62,235 nt of DNA. Source: Nocardia araoensis NBRC 100135. GTDB lineage: Bacteria; Actinomycetota; Actinomycetes; Mycobacteriales; Mycobacteriaceae. Positions 1-10,120 of the stretch are shown here, in pieces. The stretch lies in NCBI RefSeq assembly GCF_000308435.1, contig NZ_BAFR01000063.1, positions 1-62,235 on the forward strand, read 5' to 3'. The notes under the pieces are model-generated. The model saw only the letters and a program-made list of their open reading frames with translations, was not told the DNA's origin and did no database searches. Positions within the stretch are counted from its first letter, which is position 1. Each line of letters begins with the position of its first letter. Both the position numbers and the translations under genes were made by a program.

Positions 1-593
<593 letters not shown>

Positions 594-603
594 ATCGTGA
601 TGA

Positions 604-639
604 CGAAGGGCGCGCACCCCACCGGGTGCGCGCCCTTCG
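604..639. terminator. Bidirectional hairpin terminator between convergent kinase and asnB
   Basis: A perfect 16-bp stem (604-619 with 624-639) encloses a 4-nt loop (CACC). It lies in the 57-bp gap between two convergent stop codons. There is no long T-run, as is usual in this lineage, so termination is inferred from stem strength and position. Confidence 0.75.
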
Positions 640-650
640 CGGTTTCGAGG

Positions 651-2594
651 TCAGAGCGAGACCGGGTAGACCGGCTCCTGGATCTCCGGCTTGATCCGGT
701 CCTCGACGAAGATGCCGTGCCACACCATGAACACCAGCAGCGTCCACAGCCTGCGACTGTGATCGGCGGTCCCGGCCCGGTGCGCGACCAGCATCTCGCT
801 GATCGCGGCCTTGTTCAGCAGGTGATCGGTCTGCGACTCCGCGATCTGCTGCCGCGCCCAGTCGTAGAGTTCCGTGCCGCGCAGCCAGTGCCGCAGCGGC
901 ACCGGGAAGCCGAGCTTGGCGCGGTGCAGCACGTGCGGCGGCACGATGCCCTCCAGTGCCTGACGCAGCGCGTACTTCGTGGTCTCCTTGGTGATCTTCT
1001 GGTCGAACGGCAGCCCCTCGGCCGCCTTCAGCACCTCGGTGTCGAGGAACGGCACGCGCAGCTCCAGCGAGTTGGCCATGGTCATCTTGTCGGCCTTGAC
1101 CAGGATGTCGCCGCGCAGCCAGGTGAACAGGTCCAGGTGCTGCATCCGGGCCACCGGGTCCCAGCCGCGCGACTGCGCATACAGCGGCGCGGTGACGTCT
1201 TGGTGGGTCCACTCCGGCCGGAACTCGCGCAGCACGGCGCGCAGCTGGGCGTCGTTGAAGCTGCGGGCGTTGCCGTAGTAGCGCTGCTCGAGCGTGAGCG
1301 AACCGCGGTGCAGCAGGCTCTTGCCCCTCGTGCCGTCCGGAATCCGGTCCGACAGCTTGCCCGCCAGCCTGCGCAAGCCGCGGGGCAGCTTCTCGAAGGG
1401 CTTCAGCGACAGCGGCTCGCGGTAGATGGTGTACCCGCCGAACAGCTCGTCGGCGCCTTCACCCGAGAGCACCACCTTGACGTGCTTGCGGGCCTCCTTG
1501 GCGACGAAGTACAGCGGGACCAGCGCCGGGTCGGCCACCGGGTCGTCGAGGTACCAGACGATCTCGGGGATCGCCTGGGCGAACTCGGCGGGGGAGACCA
1601 CCTTCACCACGTGGCGCGCGCCGATCGCCTCGGCGCTCTCGGCGGCCACGTCCACCTCCGAGTAGCCCTCGCGTTCGAATCCGGTGGTGAAGGTGATCAG
1701 CTTCGGGTTGTGCCGCATGGCCAGCGCCGCGACCGCGGTGGAGTCGATGCCGCCGGACAGGAACGAGCCGACGGTCACGTCGGCGCGCATGTGCTTGGCG
1801 ACGGAGTCCTCGAGCGCCGCGGCGATCTCCCGGTAGCGCGCCGCCGCCGAACCCGGGGTGAACGGGCGCACCGGGAACTTCGGCGTGAAGTACCGGGTGA
1901 CGACCGGCGCCGCACCGGGCCGAACGGTGGCGTAGCTGCCCGATTCCAGCCTGCGGATGTCCTTGTGCAGCGTCTCCGGCTCCGGCACGTACTGCAGCAC
2001 CGTGTAGTGCTCCAGCGCCCGCGGGTCCAGCGCGTCGCTCAACCGCAGCGCGGGCAGCAGTTCCAGCAGGCTCTTCTTCTCGCTGCCGAACGCGGTGCCG
2101 CCCGGCCCGGTGGCCAGGAACAGCGGCTTGATGCCGAACGGGTCGCGGGCCAGGAACAGCTCCTGGGTCTCGGTGTCCCAGATCGCGAAGGCGAACATGC
2201 CGCGCAGCCGCCGCACCGCCTCGGGACCCCAATAGTGGAACGCCGCGACGATGGCCTCGCTGTCGCCTTCGGTCTGGAAGATCTTGCCGTCCGGGAACTC
2301 GGCGGCGTGCGCCTCGGCGAGCTCGGCGCGCAGTTCCAGGTAGTTGTAGATCTCGCCGTTGAAGGTGAGCGCGTAGCGCTCCGGCTGCTCGGGCGGGCCC
2401 CAGCGCAGCGGCTGGTGCGAGTGCTCGATGTCGATGATCGACAGGCGGTTGAAGCCGAAGATCACATGGTCGTCGTGCCAGGTGCCGCGCTCGTCCGGGC
2501 CGCGGTGGCGCACGCAGTGCAAGGCCTCGTAGACCTGCTCCACCGTGCCAGGTGCCGCCTCGTCAGATGCCAGGAATCCGAGCAGTCCACACAC
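651..2594 (-). CDS. asnB: Asparagine synthase (glutamine-hydrolysing)
   Basis: This 647-residue class II glutamine amidotransferase plus synthetase makes asparagine from aspartate, glutamine and ATP. I place the start at GTG 2594 because the next codon is Cys followed by GLLGF; the amidotransferase nucleophile must be residue 2 after Met removal. A GAGG lies about 11 nt upstream. The longer frame to 2693 adds an Arg-rich stretch with no support. The N-terminal domain has RHRGPDE and FNGEIYNY; the synthetase PP-loop SGGIDS lies at about residues 280-285. Length matches mycobacterial AsnB. It is transcribed divergently from ctaC. Confidence 0.95.
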   Translation of the reverse strand: MCGLLGFLASDEAAPGTVEQVYEALHCVRHRGPDERGTWHDDHVIFGFNRLSIIDIEHSHQPLRWGPPEQPERYALTFNGEIYNYLELRAELAEAHAAEFPDGKIFQTEGDSEAIVAAFHYWGPEAVRRLRGMFAFAIWDTETQELFLARDPFGIKPLFLATGPGGTAFGSEKKSLLELLPALRLSDALDPRALEHYTVLQYVPEPETLHKDIRRLESGSYATVRPGAAPVVTRYFTPKFPVRPFTPGSAAARYREIAAALEDSVAKHMRADVTVGSFLSGGIDSTAVAALAMRHNPKLITFTTGFEREGYSEVDVAAESAEAIGARHVVKVVSPAEFAQAIPEIVWYLDDPVADPALVPLYFVAKEARKHVKVVLSGEGADELFGGYTIYREPLSLKPFEKLPRGLRRLAGKLSDRIPDGTRGKSLLHRGSLTLEQRYYGNARSFNDAQLRAVLREFRPEWTHQDVTAPLYAQSRGWDPVARMQHLDLFTWLRGDILVKADKMTMANSLELRVPFLDTEVLKAAEGLPFDQKITKETTKYALRQALEGIVPPHVLHRAKLGFPVPLRHWLRGTELYDWARQQIAESQTDHLLNKAAISEMLVAHRAGTADHSRRLWTLLVFMVWHGIFVEDRIKPEIQEPVYPVSL

Positions 2595-2957
2595 GGCGTC
2601 GGCAACCTCATTTCTCGCAGTCGGGATACGCGCGCACCGGATGGGGCGCAAGGGGACGAAATCTAGTGTCCGAGTATGCCGCACCCGCCGCATCCGCGCG
2701 TCGTGCGCGTCGCGGTCCGGACGGAATCGCTGGTGACGATGATCCGCGCGGGCCCGGTGAGGTGTCGAAGCCGACCCGACGACAAACGGGGGGTGTGTTT
2801 GGTCTACGCTGCGTAGTACTCAGGTCTCTCTCAGGCGACCCGCGCGAATGCGCTGGCCCGGAGGGCGCCCTGAAACGAGCTTAGGACGTATCGTCGGGGC
2901 CGATCGCAGCCCGGACGATGCACTGTCGGAATGTGTGGCGACCAGGAAGGCGTGAGC
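2595..2957. other. Divergent intergenic region asnB/ctaC
   Basis: No credible gene lies in this 363-bp gap. It contains a perfect 6-1-6 palindrome (CTACGC-T-GCGTAG, 2804-2816) whose left arm includes TACGCT (2805-2810), a plausible actinobacterial -10 for ctaC. The adjacent CGTAGTAC also occurs on the minus strand inside the palindrome upstream of ctaE, so it may be a shared respiratory-gene element. This is inference only. Confidence 0.4.
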
Positions 2958-4049
2958 GTGGCGCACAAGGCGAGCGAAGAGATCGGGGCACGACCCGCCC
3001 GGGGTGGGCGGGGCCGCATCCTTCGGCGGGCCGGGCTGGCGGTGTCCTTGGGGATCACCGCGCTGCTCGTCTCGGGCTGCTCGATCGACAATGTTTGGCT
3101 GCGGTTCGGCTGGCCCTCGGGCGTCACGCCGCAGGCCACTCGGATGCGGGAACTGTGGACCTGGTCGGTCATCGCCGCGCTGGCGATGGGCGTGCTCGTC
3201 TGGGGCCTGACCTTCTGGACCGTCGCGTTCCACCGCAAGAAGGCCGACTCCCCGGAGTTCCCGCGCCAGACCGGCTACAACGTGCCGCTGGAGCTGACCT
3301 ACACGGCGATCCCGTTCGTCATCATCGCCGTGCTGTTCTACTTCACCGTGGTCGTGCAGAACTACGTGCACGAGAAGGTGGACAACCCCGACGTCACGGT
3401 CGACGTGACCGCCTTCCAGTGGAACTGGAAGTTCGGCTACCGCAACGTCGACTTCAAGGACGGCTACCGGTTCGACGGCATCGACACCTCGCGTGAGGCG
3501 CTGAACCAGGAACAGCTCGAGGGGTACAAGGAGCGGACCAAGGACGGTCACCCGCAGCCGGGCCCGGTGCACGGCAAGCCGGAGAACGACATCCTGTCCT
3601 ACCTGCACTACGACAAGGTGGAGACGATCGGCTCCAGCAACGAGATCCCGGTGCTCGTGCTGCCGACCGGCAAGACCATCGAGTTCCAGCTGGCCGCCGC
3701 CGACGTGATCCACGCCTTCTGGGTGCCGGAGTTCCTGTTCAAGCGCGACGTGATGCCCAACCCGAAGGAAAACCACTCCGACAACGTCTTCCAGATCTCC
3801 AAGATCGAGAAGGAAGGCGCGTTCGTCGGCCGTTGCGCCGAGATGTGCGGTACTTACCACTCGATGATGAACTTCGAGGTCCGCGCGGTCACGCCGGAGA
3901 AGTTCACCAAGTACCTGGACGCGCGCCAGGCGGGCAAGACCAACGCCGAGGCGCTCGAGTCCATCGGGGAATCCCCGGTCGCCACGTCCACCGCGCCGTT
4001 CAACACCAGGCGCGACACCAAGAGCGCGGCCTCGGCCGAGAGCAAGTGA
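2958..4049 (+). CDS. ctaC: Cytochrome c oxidase subunit II (aa3 type)
   Basis: This 363-residue lipoprotein carries the CuA centre of the terminal oxidase and accepts electrons from the bcc complex. A signal peptide ends in the lipobox LVSGC. Two transmembrane helices follow ([14 protein letters not shown] and [13 protein letters not shown] regions). The C-terminal cupredoxin domain has the CuA ligands in [14 protein letters not shown] near residue 295. GTG 2958 is chosen because AGGAAGG ends 7 nt upstream; ATG 2931 and GTG 2952 are alternatives with poorer spacing. It is followed after 13 nt by ctaF. Confidence 0.95.
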   Translation: MAHKASEEIGARPARGGRGRILRRAGLAVSLGITALLVSGCSIDNVWLRFGWPSGVTPQATRMRELWTWSVIAALAMGVLVWGLTFWTVAFHRKKADSPEFPRQTGYNVPLELTYTAIPFVIIAVLFYFTVVVQNYVHEKVDNPDVTVDVTAFQWNWKFGYRNVDFKDGYRFDGIDTSREALNQEQLEGYKERTKDGHPQPGPVHGKPENDILSYLHYDKVETIGSSNEIPVLVLPTGKTIEFQLAAADVIHAFWVPEFLFKRDVMPNPKENHSDNVFQISKIEKEGAFVGRCAEMCGTYHSMMNFEVRAVTPEKFTKYLDARQAGKTNAEALESIGESPVATSTAPFNTRRDTKSAASAESK

Positions 4050-4062
4050 GGATTGAGCTGAC

Positions 4063-4479
4063 ATGAAGATCGAAGCGCGGATTTTCGAACTGCTCACGGT
4101 GTTCTTCATCATCATCGCGTGTGTCTACGGCTTCTTCACCGGTCAGTCGCGCACCGGTGTCGAGTGGGCGGGCACCACGGCCATGGTGTTGACCGCGGGC
4201 CTGTCGCTGATCATCGGCACCTACTTCCGGTTCGTCGCCCGTCGTCTCGACCTGCGCCCGGAGGACTACGAGGACGCCGAGATCGTGGACGGCGCCGGCG
4301 ACCTGGGCTTCTTCTCGCCCGGCAGCTTCTGGCCGATCACCCTGGCCGCCGCCGGTTCGGTGACCGCTCTCGGCCTGGCGTTCTTCCAGTTCTGGTTGAT
4401 CGGCATCGGCGTGGTCTGCGTCCTGACCGCCGCCGCGGGGCTGGTGTTCGAGTACTACCTCGGGCCGGAGAAGCACTGA
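4063..4479 (+). CDS. ctaF: Cytochrome c oxidase subunit IV, actinobacterial type
   Basis: This 138-residue protein has about four transmembrane helices. It belongs to the small actinobacterial oxidase subunit family (Rv2199c-like) that packs into the aa3 oxidase with CtaC, CtaD and CtaE. It starts at ATG 13 nt after ctaC and is presumably co-transcribed, with a terminator about 60 nt downstream. The M. tuberculosis neighbours mmpS3/Rv2197c do not follow here. Confidence 0.92.
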   Translation: MKIEARIFELLTVFFIIIACVYGFFTGQSRTGVEWAGTTAMVLTAGLSLIIGTYFRFVARRLDLRPEDYEDAEIVDGAGDLGFFSPGSFWPITLAAAGSVTALGLAFFQFWLIGIGVVCVLTAAAGLVFEYYLGPEKH

Positions 4480-4542
4480 GCAGACGCACCCGAGCGGCCC
4501 ATCGGAGGTTCCGGTGGGCGCGGTGGTGACAACGGCAGGGCG

Positions 4543-4577
4543 AAACGCTCGGTTGGGATTTCCCAGCCGAGCGTTTT
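4543..4577 (+). terminator. Rho-independent terminator after ctaCF
   Basis: A 16-bp stem with one G-U pair (4543-4558 with 4561-4576) and a 2-nt loop is followed by TTTT. It sits 64 nt after the ctaF stop and should end the ctaC-ctaF transcript. Confidence 0.85.
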
Positions 4578-4685
4578 CGTGTGAGCAGCCGAAATCTCGG
4601 ATGTGATTCACCGGTGAACGGGCGGGGTAGCCCGAAGGTGCGGAATTCTCTGGGGCGGGAGCTCCTGCGGTGAGGACGACAGACC

Positions 4686-5126
4686 ATGGCTGGGTTGAGC
4701 GAGGGTGTTTATCGGATCGTCAATGTCGGCACCGGTCGGGTGCTGGCGCTCGACAGCGCTGATCAGGTGACGGTGGTGGGTGAGCCGGGTGTCGAGGACG
4801 GATGGCAGCACTGGCTGTTGTCCACCGCGCCGGGATTCGGCGAAGAAGTCTGGTACATCGTCAGCGGACGCACCGGCACCAGGCTGGGGCTCGGTGCGGG
4901 GCTGGTGAGTGCGGGAGTGCAGGTCGAGTGCAGTGGCCCGCCGATGGGCTGGCGGATCATGACCGACGAAGCCGACCCCGACCGGTACCGCATCGCTGTG
5001 TGGCCCCCTTGTGAACTCGTCCTCGATCTACCCGGTGACGGCGGTGACACGGGCACCGACCGGATCGGACTGGCGCGGTACGAGCCCTCCAGCAGCAGTC
5101 AGCGGTGGCACTTCCAGCGCGCATGA
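4686..5126 (+). CDS. Ricin B-type beta-trefoil (lectin-like) protein
   Basis: This 146-residue protein opens with GVYRIVNVGTGRVLAL and ends in SSSSQRWHFQRA, the QxW pattern of a beta-trefoil. Length fits one complete trefoil. There is no signal peptide or membrane segment, so it looks cytoplasmic. Such domains bind sugars, or in the I66/clitocypin-like groups proteases; the target here is unknown. It stands alone between the ctaCF terminator and the convergent marR gene, in a block without mycobacterial synteny. Confidence 0.7.
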   Translation: MAGLSEGVYRIVNVGTGRVLALDSADQVTVVGEPGVEDGWQHWLLSTAPGFGEEVWYIVSGRTGTRLGLGAGLVSAGVQVECSGPPMGWRIMTDEADPDRYRIAVWPPCELVLDLPGDGGDTGTDRIGLARYEPSSSSQRWHFQRA

Positions 5127-5202
5127 TTCCCGCCCGGCGCGGGCAGCCCCACATCGCGCGTCGCATCGTGGTCCAGCGTCCGGCTCATGCTGTGCTCGGT
5201 CC

Positions 5203-5634
5203 TCACCCGGCCTGCGCCACCATCGCGGGATCGTCCAGCATGCTCAGCAGAGGAGTGAGTCGCTGCAGTTCGTCGAGGTGGGTGGCGCTGAGTGAGACCA
5301 GGGCTTGCCTGCCCGCCTCGGTCAGGGTCAGGCGGACGACGCGGCGGTCCTTGTGCTCGCCCCGCCTGCGGGCGACGAGGCCGAGTTGCTCGGTGCGATC
5401 GATCAGTTGCACCACGCTGTGATGGCGGGCGGACAGGTAACCGGCGATCTCTCCGATGCTGGGTCCGTCCGGGTCGGAATGCCCTCGGATCGCCAGCAGC
5501 AGTTGGTGCTGAGTGTCGGTGAGCCCCGCTTCGGACGCCCGGCGCTCACTCCATCGCAGCAGCTGGCGAAGCCCGGTGCGCAACGCCAGCAGCCTCGAGT
5601 ACTCCTGGTCGGTGAGGTGGGCAGGCGCGGACAT
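5203..5634 (-). CDS. MarR-family transcriptional regulator
   Basis: This 143-residue winged-helix protein has the MarR core: GLTDTQHQLLLAI, then the recognition region IGEIAGYLSARHHSVVQLIDR, then the wing RRRGEHKDRRVVRLTLTEAG. I choose ATG 5634 because GGAAGGG lies about 4 nt upstream; ATG 5649 and 5646 have no ribosome-binding site. A perfect palindrome overlaps its probable -10, suggesting autorepression. The divergent SPW gene is the likely second target. The ligand is unknown. Confidence 0.88.
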   Translation of the reverse strand: MSAPAHLTDQEYSRLLALRTGLRQLLRWSERRASEAGLTDTQHQLLLAIRGHSDPDGPSIGEIAGYLSARHHSVVQLIDRTEQLGLVARRRGEHKDRRVVRLTLTEAGRQALVSLSATHLDELQRLTPLLSMLDDPAMVAQAG

Positions 5635-5652
5635 CGACCCTTCCATCATGAA

Positions 5653-5677
5653 GTGATATTATCACAGCGTGATATAT
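5653..5677. promoter_or_regulatory. Candidate MarR operator
   Basis: GTGATATTATCAC (5653-5665) is a perfect 6-1-6 palindrome. A second half-site GTGATATAT follows (5669-5677). Read on the minus strand, the palindrome contains TAATAT (5656-5661), a good -10 for the marR gene, so bound protein would block it. The site stands out as an AT-rich island in a GC-rich setting. Confidence 0.7.
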
Positions 5678-5778
5678 GAGTGAACGGCGATCAGGACGGC
5701 CGCGTTTCGGACCCATAGCGGGCCGCCCCGGCTCGAGAGAGCTTCGATTCGCCACTATTCGCGAAGGTGGTGGAGAGC

Positions 5779-6282
5779 ATGAGTAGTGAAACCATGATGA
5801 GCCGGCACCCCGACATCGTGGAGTTGCGGGAGAAATACGAGCGCGCCTCGGAAGAGCCGGATGCCCAGGCGGTCACCGGCCTGCTGTTCTTGACCGGGCT
5901 CTATATCGCGATCTCCCCGTGGGTGGTCGGCTTCAACGGATTCTCGACCTTGACCGTCAACAATCTGATCTGCGGTATCGCGCTGGCGATGCTGGCACTC
6001 GGATTCGCTTCGGTGTACGGCCGGACGCACGGCATCGTCTGGGCCGCTCCGCTGATCGGCCTGTGGACGATCCTCGCTCCATGGATCGTCAGCGGGAACG
6101 TCGATACCACACGGACGATATGGAACAACGTGGTCACGGGCGCACTCGCGGTGCTGCTCGGTCTGGCTTCGATGTTCCTGGGGATGAGCCGGACCGGGCG
6201 ACACACCGGTCAGGGACCCGGTGCGGGCGCGACTCGAACTCCGCGAGCGTCCGGGCTTCCGCCGGAGACGACCACACGGTGA
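5779..6282 (+). CDS. SPW-repeat membrane protein
   Basis: This 167-residue protein has four transmembrane segments and the two hallmark repeats ISPWVVGF and LAPWIVSG of the SPW family. Its biochemical role is not known. ATG 5779 is preferred because GGAG lies just upstream; an in-frame GTG at 5767 would add four residues. It diverges from marR with the palindromic operator about 100 bp upstream, so it is a candidate member of that regulon. It converges on the FAD oxidase gene. Confidence 0.8.
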   Translation: MSSETMMSRHPDIVELREKYERASEEPDAQAVTGLLFLTGLYIAISPWVVGFNGFSTLTVNNLICGIALAMLALGFASVYGRTHGIVWAAPLIGLWTILAPWIVSGNVDTTRTIWNNVVTGALAVLLGLASMFLGMSRTGRHTGQGPGAGATRTPRASGLPPETTTR

Positions 6283-6389
6283 AACGGGATTCGCACCGGC
6301 GGTAACCCAGGAGTTCCGGCTCGCTCGAACACAGGTCCGCCCGCCGTTGCGTGAGCATCGCGGCGGGCGGTGGCCGGACCGTCGAGCCG

Positions 6390-7667
6390 CTACTCCGCTT
6401 CGTACCGCAGCGCGTTCTCCGAGCGGCAGATCTCCTCGATGCCGGAGACGATGTCGCGCAACAGTTCCGACGGGAGCGCGGCGGGCCGGAGGCGGCAGGT
6501 GAAGGTGATCAGGCCGTGGTCTTCGGCGGGCAGGCCGCGGGCGGCGGATTCGGCGCGCAGGTAGCGGGAGCGGACGCCGTAGGTCATCGCGGAGATGACG
6601 GTGAAGCAACCGGTGCGTTCGCGGTGGCCGGAGAACAGGTCGTGCAGGCGGTAGAACACCGACGTATAGCTCGACAGGGGCGCGAAAATGCCCACCCGGT
6701 AGGCGGGACCGCGCTCGGAGGAGCTGAGCGCCGTATCGGCCAGATACTCGGCATCGCGGAGGGTCTGCACCTTCGGCGCGAACAGCACCGCGCCCGCGGC
6801 CGCGTTGCGCACGGGCATGCCCGCTTTGCCGGGCGCGGCCGAGGCGATGGCGCCCAGCGATTTCCGCGCGCGTGACCCGACCTCGCGGCGGGCGCGCAGC
6901 CCTCTGGTCGGCGCGGTGGGGTACAGGCTCGACCACTGTCCGAACCGGACGGTGCCCAGCTGCACGTGGCCGGTGCCGACCGGGCGCGCCACCTTCAGCG
7001 GCGCTGTGTCGACCCAACGGCCCACCTGCAGTTCGGCATTGCCGGGCCGCAGGATCTCCGCGTAGGCATGCTCGACGAAGGAGTCGAAGTCGAGGAACCG
7101 ATCGGCGTTGGTGGTCAGCCAGGTGCGTTCCTTGTCGATCTCGATCGCGTCCAGGGTGAGCGCGGTGATGATGCCCGCCCGGCCGCCCGCGCCCAGGATG
7201 CGCTGGAACCGCTCGGTGTGGTGGGTGCGCCCGCAGGTGCCGATGCGCCCGTCGGTGTCCACGTACTCCAGATCGACGATCTGGTCGATGAACAGGCCGT
7301 GCTTGTGTGACGCCGCGCTGACGCCGCCGACCGACGCGAAGCCGCCCGCGGTGATGTCGCGGTGGTCGCCGACGATGGGCAGGCCGAGGCCGTGCGCGCC
7401 GAGCCTGCGGTCGATATCGGAGAGTTTCGCGCCCGCCTGCACCCGGACGGTGCGCCTGCCCAGGTTGATGTCCAGCACCTGATTCATCCGGCGCAGCGAC
7501 ACCACGGTCGGCTGGGCGGGCAGCGCGAGCCCCTCGTCGATCAGCTCGCCGCCGCGCACCATCAGCCGTTCCGATCGCCCGCGTGAATCCCGCACCGTGC
7601 GAACGACATCGGCGGTATCGCGGGGGAGGTATTCCTCGGCGTTGGAGACAATTTGCGGCGTGCTCAT
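6390..7667 (-). CDS. FAD-binding oxidoreductase (FAD_binding_4 type)
   Basis: This 425-residue protein has an N-terminal PCMH-type FAD domain: VRVQAGAKLSDIDRRL, then the diphosphate-binding loop GDHRDITAGGFASVGG. The rest resembles the substrate half of FAD-linked oxidases. ATG 7667 (MSTPQIVSNAEEYLP) is chosen; the open frame upstream to 8129 only shadows the phosphatase gene. The substrate is not predictable. It may be co-transcribed with the upstream PhoD gene, 52 nt away. Confidence 0.8.
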   Translation of the reverse strand: MSTPQIVSNAEEYLPRDTADVVRTVRDSRGRSERLMVRGGELIDEGLALPAQPTVVSLRRMNQVLDINLGRRTVRVQAGAKLSDIDRRLGAHGLGLPIVGDHRDITAGGFASVGGVSAASHKHGLFIDQIVDLEYVDTDGRIGTCGRTHHTERFQRILGAGGRAGIITALTLDAIEIDKERTWLTTNADRFLDFDSFVEHAYAEILRPGNAELQVGRWVDTAPLKVARPVGTGHVQLGTVRFGQWSSLYPTAPTRGLRARREVGSRARKSLGAIASAAPGKAGMPVRNAAAGAVLFAPKVQTLRDAEYLADTALSSSERGPAYRVGIFAPLSSYTSVFYRLHDLFSGHRERTGCFTVISAMTYGVRSRYLRAESAARGLPAEDHGLITFTCRLRPAALPSELLRDIVSGIEEICRSENALRYEAE

Positions 7668-7719
7668 GGCAGAAAAGCTAACCACAGCGCGGCCCGCGCC
7701 GCTCCCCCGAACTGGGGTG

Positions 7720-9285
7720 TCACCGCGACGCGGGCGCAAGGCTCTTACTGAACAGGACGGATCCGGCGGCGTCGCACAGATCGACGGTGAGTTCCCTTGA
7801 CTTTCCGTCGATGCGCACCTCGCCGAAATGCTGGAAGGCATCCAGCGGCGAACTGTTCTGCACCGGCGGAGCGTGCACGTAGACCGCCTCCGGACCGAAC
7901 GTGCCGTCGAGCTGGTTCGGGCCGAACGCACCCGCGTTGAGCGGCCCGGAGACGAACTCCCAGAACTCCTCGAAGTCGGTGAAGGCCGCGCGCGCGGGTG
8001 AATAGCGGTGCGCCGCCGTGTAGTGCACGTCGGCGGTGAGCCAGACGACATTGGCCACCTTGTTCGCCTTGATGGACGACAACACCTGGGCGATCTCGCG
8101 TTCCCGGCCCGACGGTGCGCCGGGATCACCGTTGGCGGGCCCCTCGAAAGCAGTGGTGTTCTTCTGCTCGCCGTCGGGGACGACCAGGCCGAGCGGCAGA
8201 TCGTTGGCGATGATCTTCCAGGTGGCGGTGGATTCGCGGAGGCTGTCGATGAGCCACCTGGTCTGCGCCGGGCCGAAGATGCGGCCGTCGGGTCCGTTGT
8301 TCGCGTTGTTGGCGTCCTTGTTCGTGCGCATGTCCAGCACGAAGACGTCCAGCAGCGGACCGTAGGCGATCTTGCGATACAGGCGCCCGTCCACCGCCTC
8401 CCTCGGCTCCAGTGGCATCCACTCGTGGAAGGCCTGCCAGGAGCGGGTGGCCAGGGTGTCCATGGCGCGTTCGGCGTAGCCCTTGGATTCGGCGACGAGT
8501 CCGCCCGGGTACCAGTTGTTCACCGTCTCGTGGTCGTCCCACTGCACCAGTTGGGCGACCGAACTGTTGAAGCGGCGGTAGTTCTCGTCGCTCAGGTTGT
8601 AGGCGTAGTTGCCGCGGAACTGATCGAGCGTCTGCGCGACAGCGCTTTTCGCCTCGCTCACCACATTGCGCCAGATCCGGCCGTCGGGCAGGGCGACCGA
8701 TTCCCGTAGCGGTCCGTCGGCGTAGATGGAGTCGCCGGAGTGCAGGAACAGGTGCGGGTCGCGGGCGGCCATGGCGGCGAAGATCTTCATGCCGCCCAGC
8801 TCCGGGTTGATGCCGTAGCCCTGGCCCGCGACGTCGCCGGACCACTGGAGCCGGATGTCCGCCGCGGCGGTGGGCGCGGTGCGGAAGACTCCGGTGACCG
8901 GTTCCGAGGTGGCGCCGTCCTCGCCACGGAGCGTCACCCGGTAGTGCACCTGCGTTCCGGCGGGCAGGCCGTTGACCCGTACCCGGCCGGTGCCGTCGGA
9001 GTCCGGGGTGAGCAGCGGCCCGGTGAAACTCCTGGGGTCGGCGAACGATTCCGTCGCGGCCGTTTCCACGATCAAGGTGGCGGGGCGATCGGCGCGGGCC
9101 CAGATCAGTGCGCCGTCCGCGCGTGGATCGCCCACCGCGACACCGTGCGTGAGCACCGGCCGCTGCCGGACCAGCGCCGGGCCGTCGCCCGGCGAGCATG
9201 CCGCCAGCGCCGGGGCGGCCACGAGTCCGAGCGCGGAGGCGCGCAATACGGTGCGCCGGGATGGTCTCGAGTCCGAGCCGGTCAT
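7720..9285 (-). CDS. PhoD-family alkaline phosphatase/phosphodiesterase, Tat lipoprotein
   Basis: This 521-residue exported protein has a twin-arginine signal SRRTVLRASALGL followed by the lipobox ALAAC, so it is folded before export and lipid-anchored. The N-terminal Ig-like domain (VAVGDPRADGALIWARA) precedes a metallophosphatase with HSGDSIYAD, WDDHE and TADVHYT metal-site motifs. PhoD enzymes release phosphate from diesters such as teichoic acid or phospholipid head groups. ATG 9285 has AGGG 7 nt upstream; the TTG at 9303 is less likely. Confidence 0.92.
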   Translation of the reverse strand: MTGSDSRPSRRTVLRASALGLVAAPALAACSPGDGPALVRQRPVLTHGVAVGDPRADGALIWARADRPATLIVETAATESFADPRSFTGPLLTPDSDGTGRVRVNGLPAGTQVHYRVTLRGEDGATSEPVTGVFRTAPTAAADIRLQWSGDVAGQGYGINPELGGMKIFAAMAARDPHLFLHSGDSIYADGPLRESVALPDGRIWRNVVSEAKSAVAQTLDQFRGNYAYNLSDENYRRFNSSVAQLVQWDDHETVNNWYPGGLVAESKGYAERAMDTLATRSWQAFHEWMPLEPREAVDGRLYRKIAYGPLLDVFVLDMRTNKDANNANNGPDGRIFGPAQTRWLIDSLRESTATWKIIANDLPLGLVVPDGEQKNTTAFEGPANGDPGAPSGREREIAQVLSSIKANKVANVVWLTADVHYTAAHRYSPARAAFTDFEEFWEFVSGPLNAGAFGPNQLDGTFGPEAVYVHAPPVQNSSPLDAFQHFGEVRIDGKSRELTVDLCDAAGSVLFSKSLAPASR

Positions 9286-9355
9286 GAAGCAACCCTGACG
9301 CAACTACGTCAACGGCGCGTGAACGGTCCGGGTCCGTGTGGACAACAAGCAGCGC

Positions 9356-10120
9356 TCAGTGCGCCAGGCGGGCAATGCGGTGGTGCAGTTCGCCCGCCCA
9401 GTCCACGCCGCCCAGGTGCTGGTAGTCCACCCACAGCGCGTCGAACACGTCTCGGCCCTCGGAGAGCCGGCCACCGCGTTTGTCCGCTTCCAGGACCACG
9501 CTCATGCCGGTCTCGGTCGGAACGAAAGTCACCTCGAGCTGGTTCAAGCCGGGGTAGTGCGGCGAACCCGCGAACTCGATCTCTTGGTAGAACGGCAGCG
9601 TCTGGGGCGTGTTGTGCACCCGGCCCGATTCCACGTCCGCGCTGCGCAGGTGGAATCCCAACTGTTCCACCGCTTCCAGCAGCACGTGCTGGGCGGGCAG
9701 TGCGCCGACGCCGATCGGGTCGGTGTCGGCGGCGTTCACCGCCCCGTGGATCTCCACGATCGTGCGCAGCGAGACCACCGTGCCGGGCAGGTGCCGTCCG
9801 TTGTAGAACGTGATCGGTGTTTCCATCGGAGCGCGGGCCGCGAAGCGGAACTCCAGCGGCGCGCCCTCGGGCAGATGCAGCGGTCCGTGCACACCCGTAC
9901 GGCCGAAGGCGATGTCGCGCACGCCTTCGTGCTCCTCGTACTCCTGCTCGGCCCTGGTCACGAACTCGACGGCCACGTGGGTGATCTCCTGCGCGACGGA
10001 ACCGCCCCGCAACCGGATCACGCCCTCCGCAGTGCCCCCGGGTTGCACACCCGGGGTGAACAATTCGGTCTGCACCTCGGCCCCGCCGACCCCGGCCGCC
10101 GCCAGCAACTTCTTGAACAT
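9356..10120 (-). CDS. SpoOM (Spo0M)-like arrestin-fold protein
   Basis: This 254-residue protein begins MFKKLLAAAGVGGAEVQT and has the ITHVAVEFVTRAEQEYEE and LEFRFAARAPMETPIT segments typical of the Spo0M family. Bacillus Spo0M affects sporulation and septum-related events; in non-sporulating actinobacteria the role is unknown. It has no membrane segment. It is expressed alone, with 70 bp to the PhoD gene downstream and 217 bp to plsC upstream. Confidence 0.82.
   Translation of the reverse strand: MFKKLLAAAGVGGAEVQTELFTPGVQPGGTAEGVIRLRGGSVAQEITHVAVEFVTRAEQEYEEHEGVRDIAFGRTGVHGPLHLPEGAPLEFRFAARAPMETPITFYNGRHLPGTVVSLRTIVEIHGAVNAADTDPIGVGALPAQHVLLEAVEQLGFHLRSADVESGRVHNTPQTLPFYQEIEFAGSPHYPGLNQLEVTFVPTETGMSVVLEADKRGGRLSEGRDVFDALWVDYQHLGGVDWAGELHHRIARLAH

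Noticed and set aside
597..2666. Long plus-strand open frame over asnB
   Set aside because: It is antisense to a fully recognisable AsnB; its composition is the usual Arg/Gly/His-rich shadow seen opposite high-GC genes.
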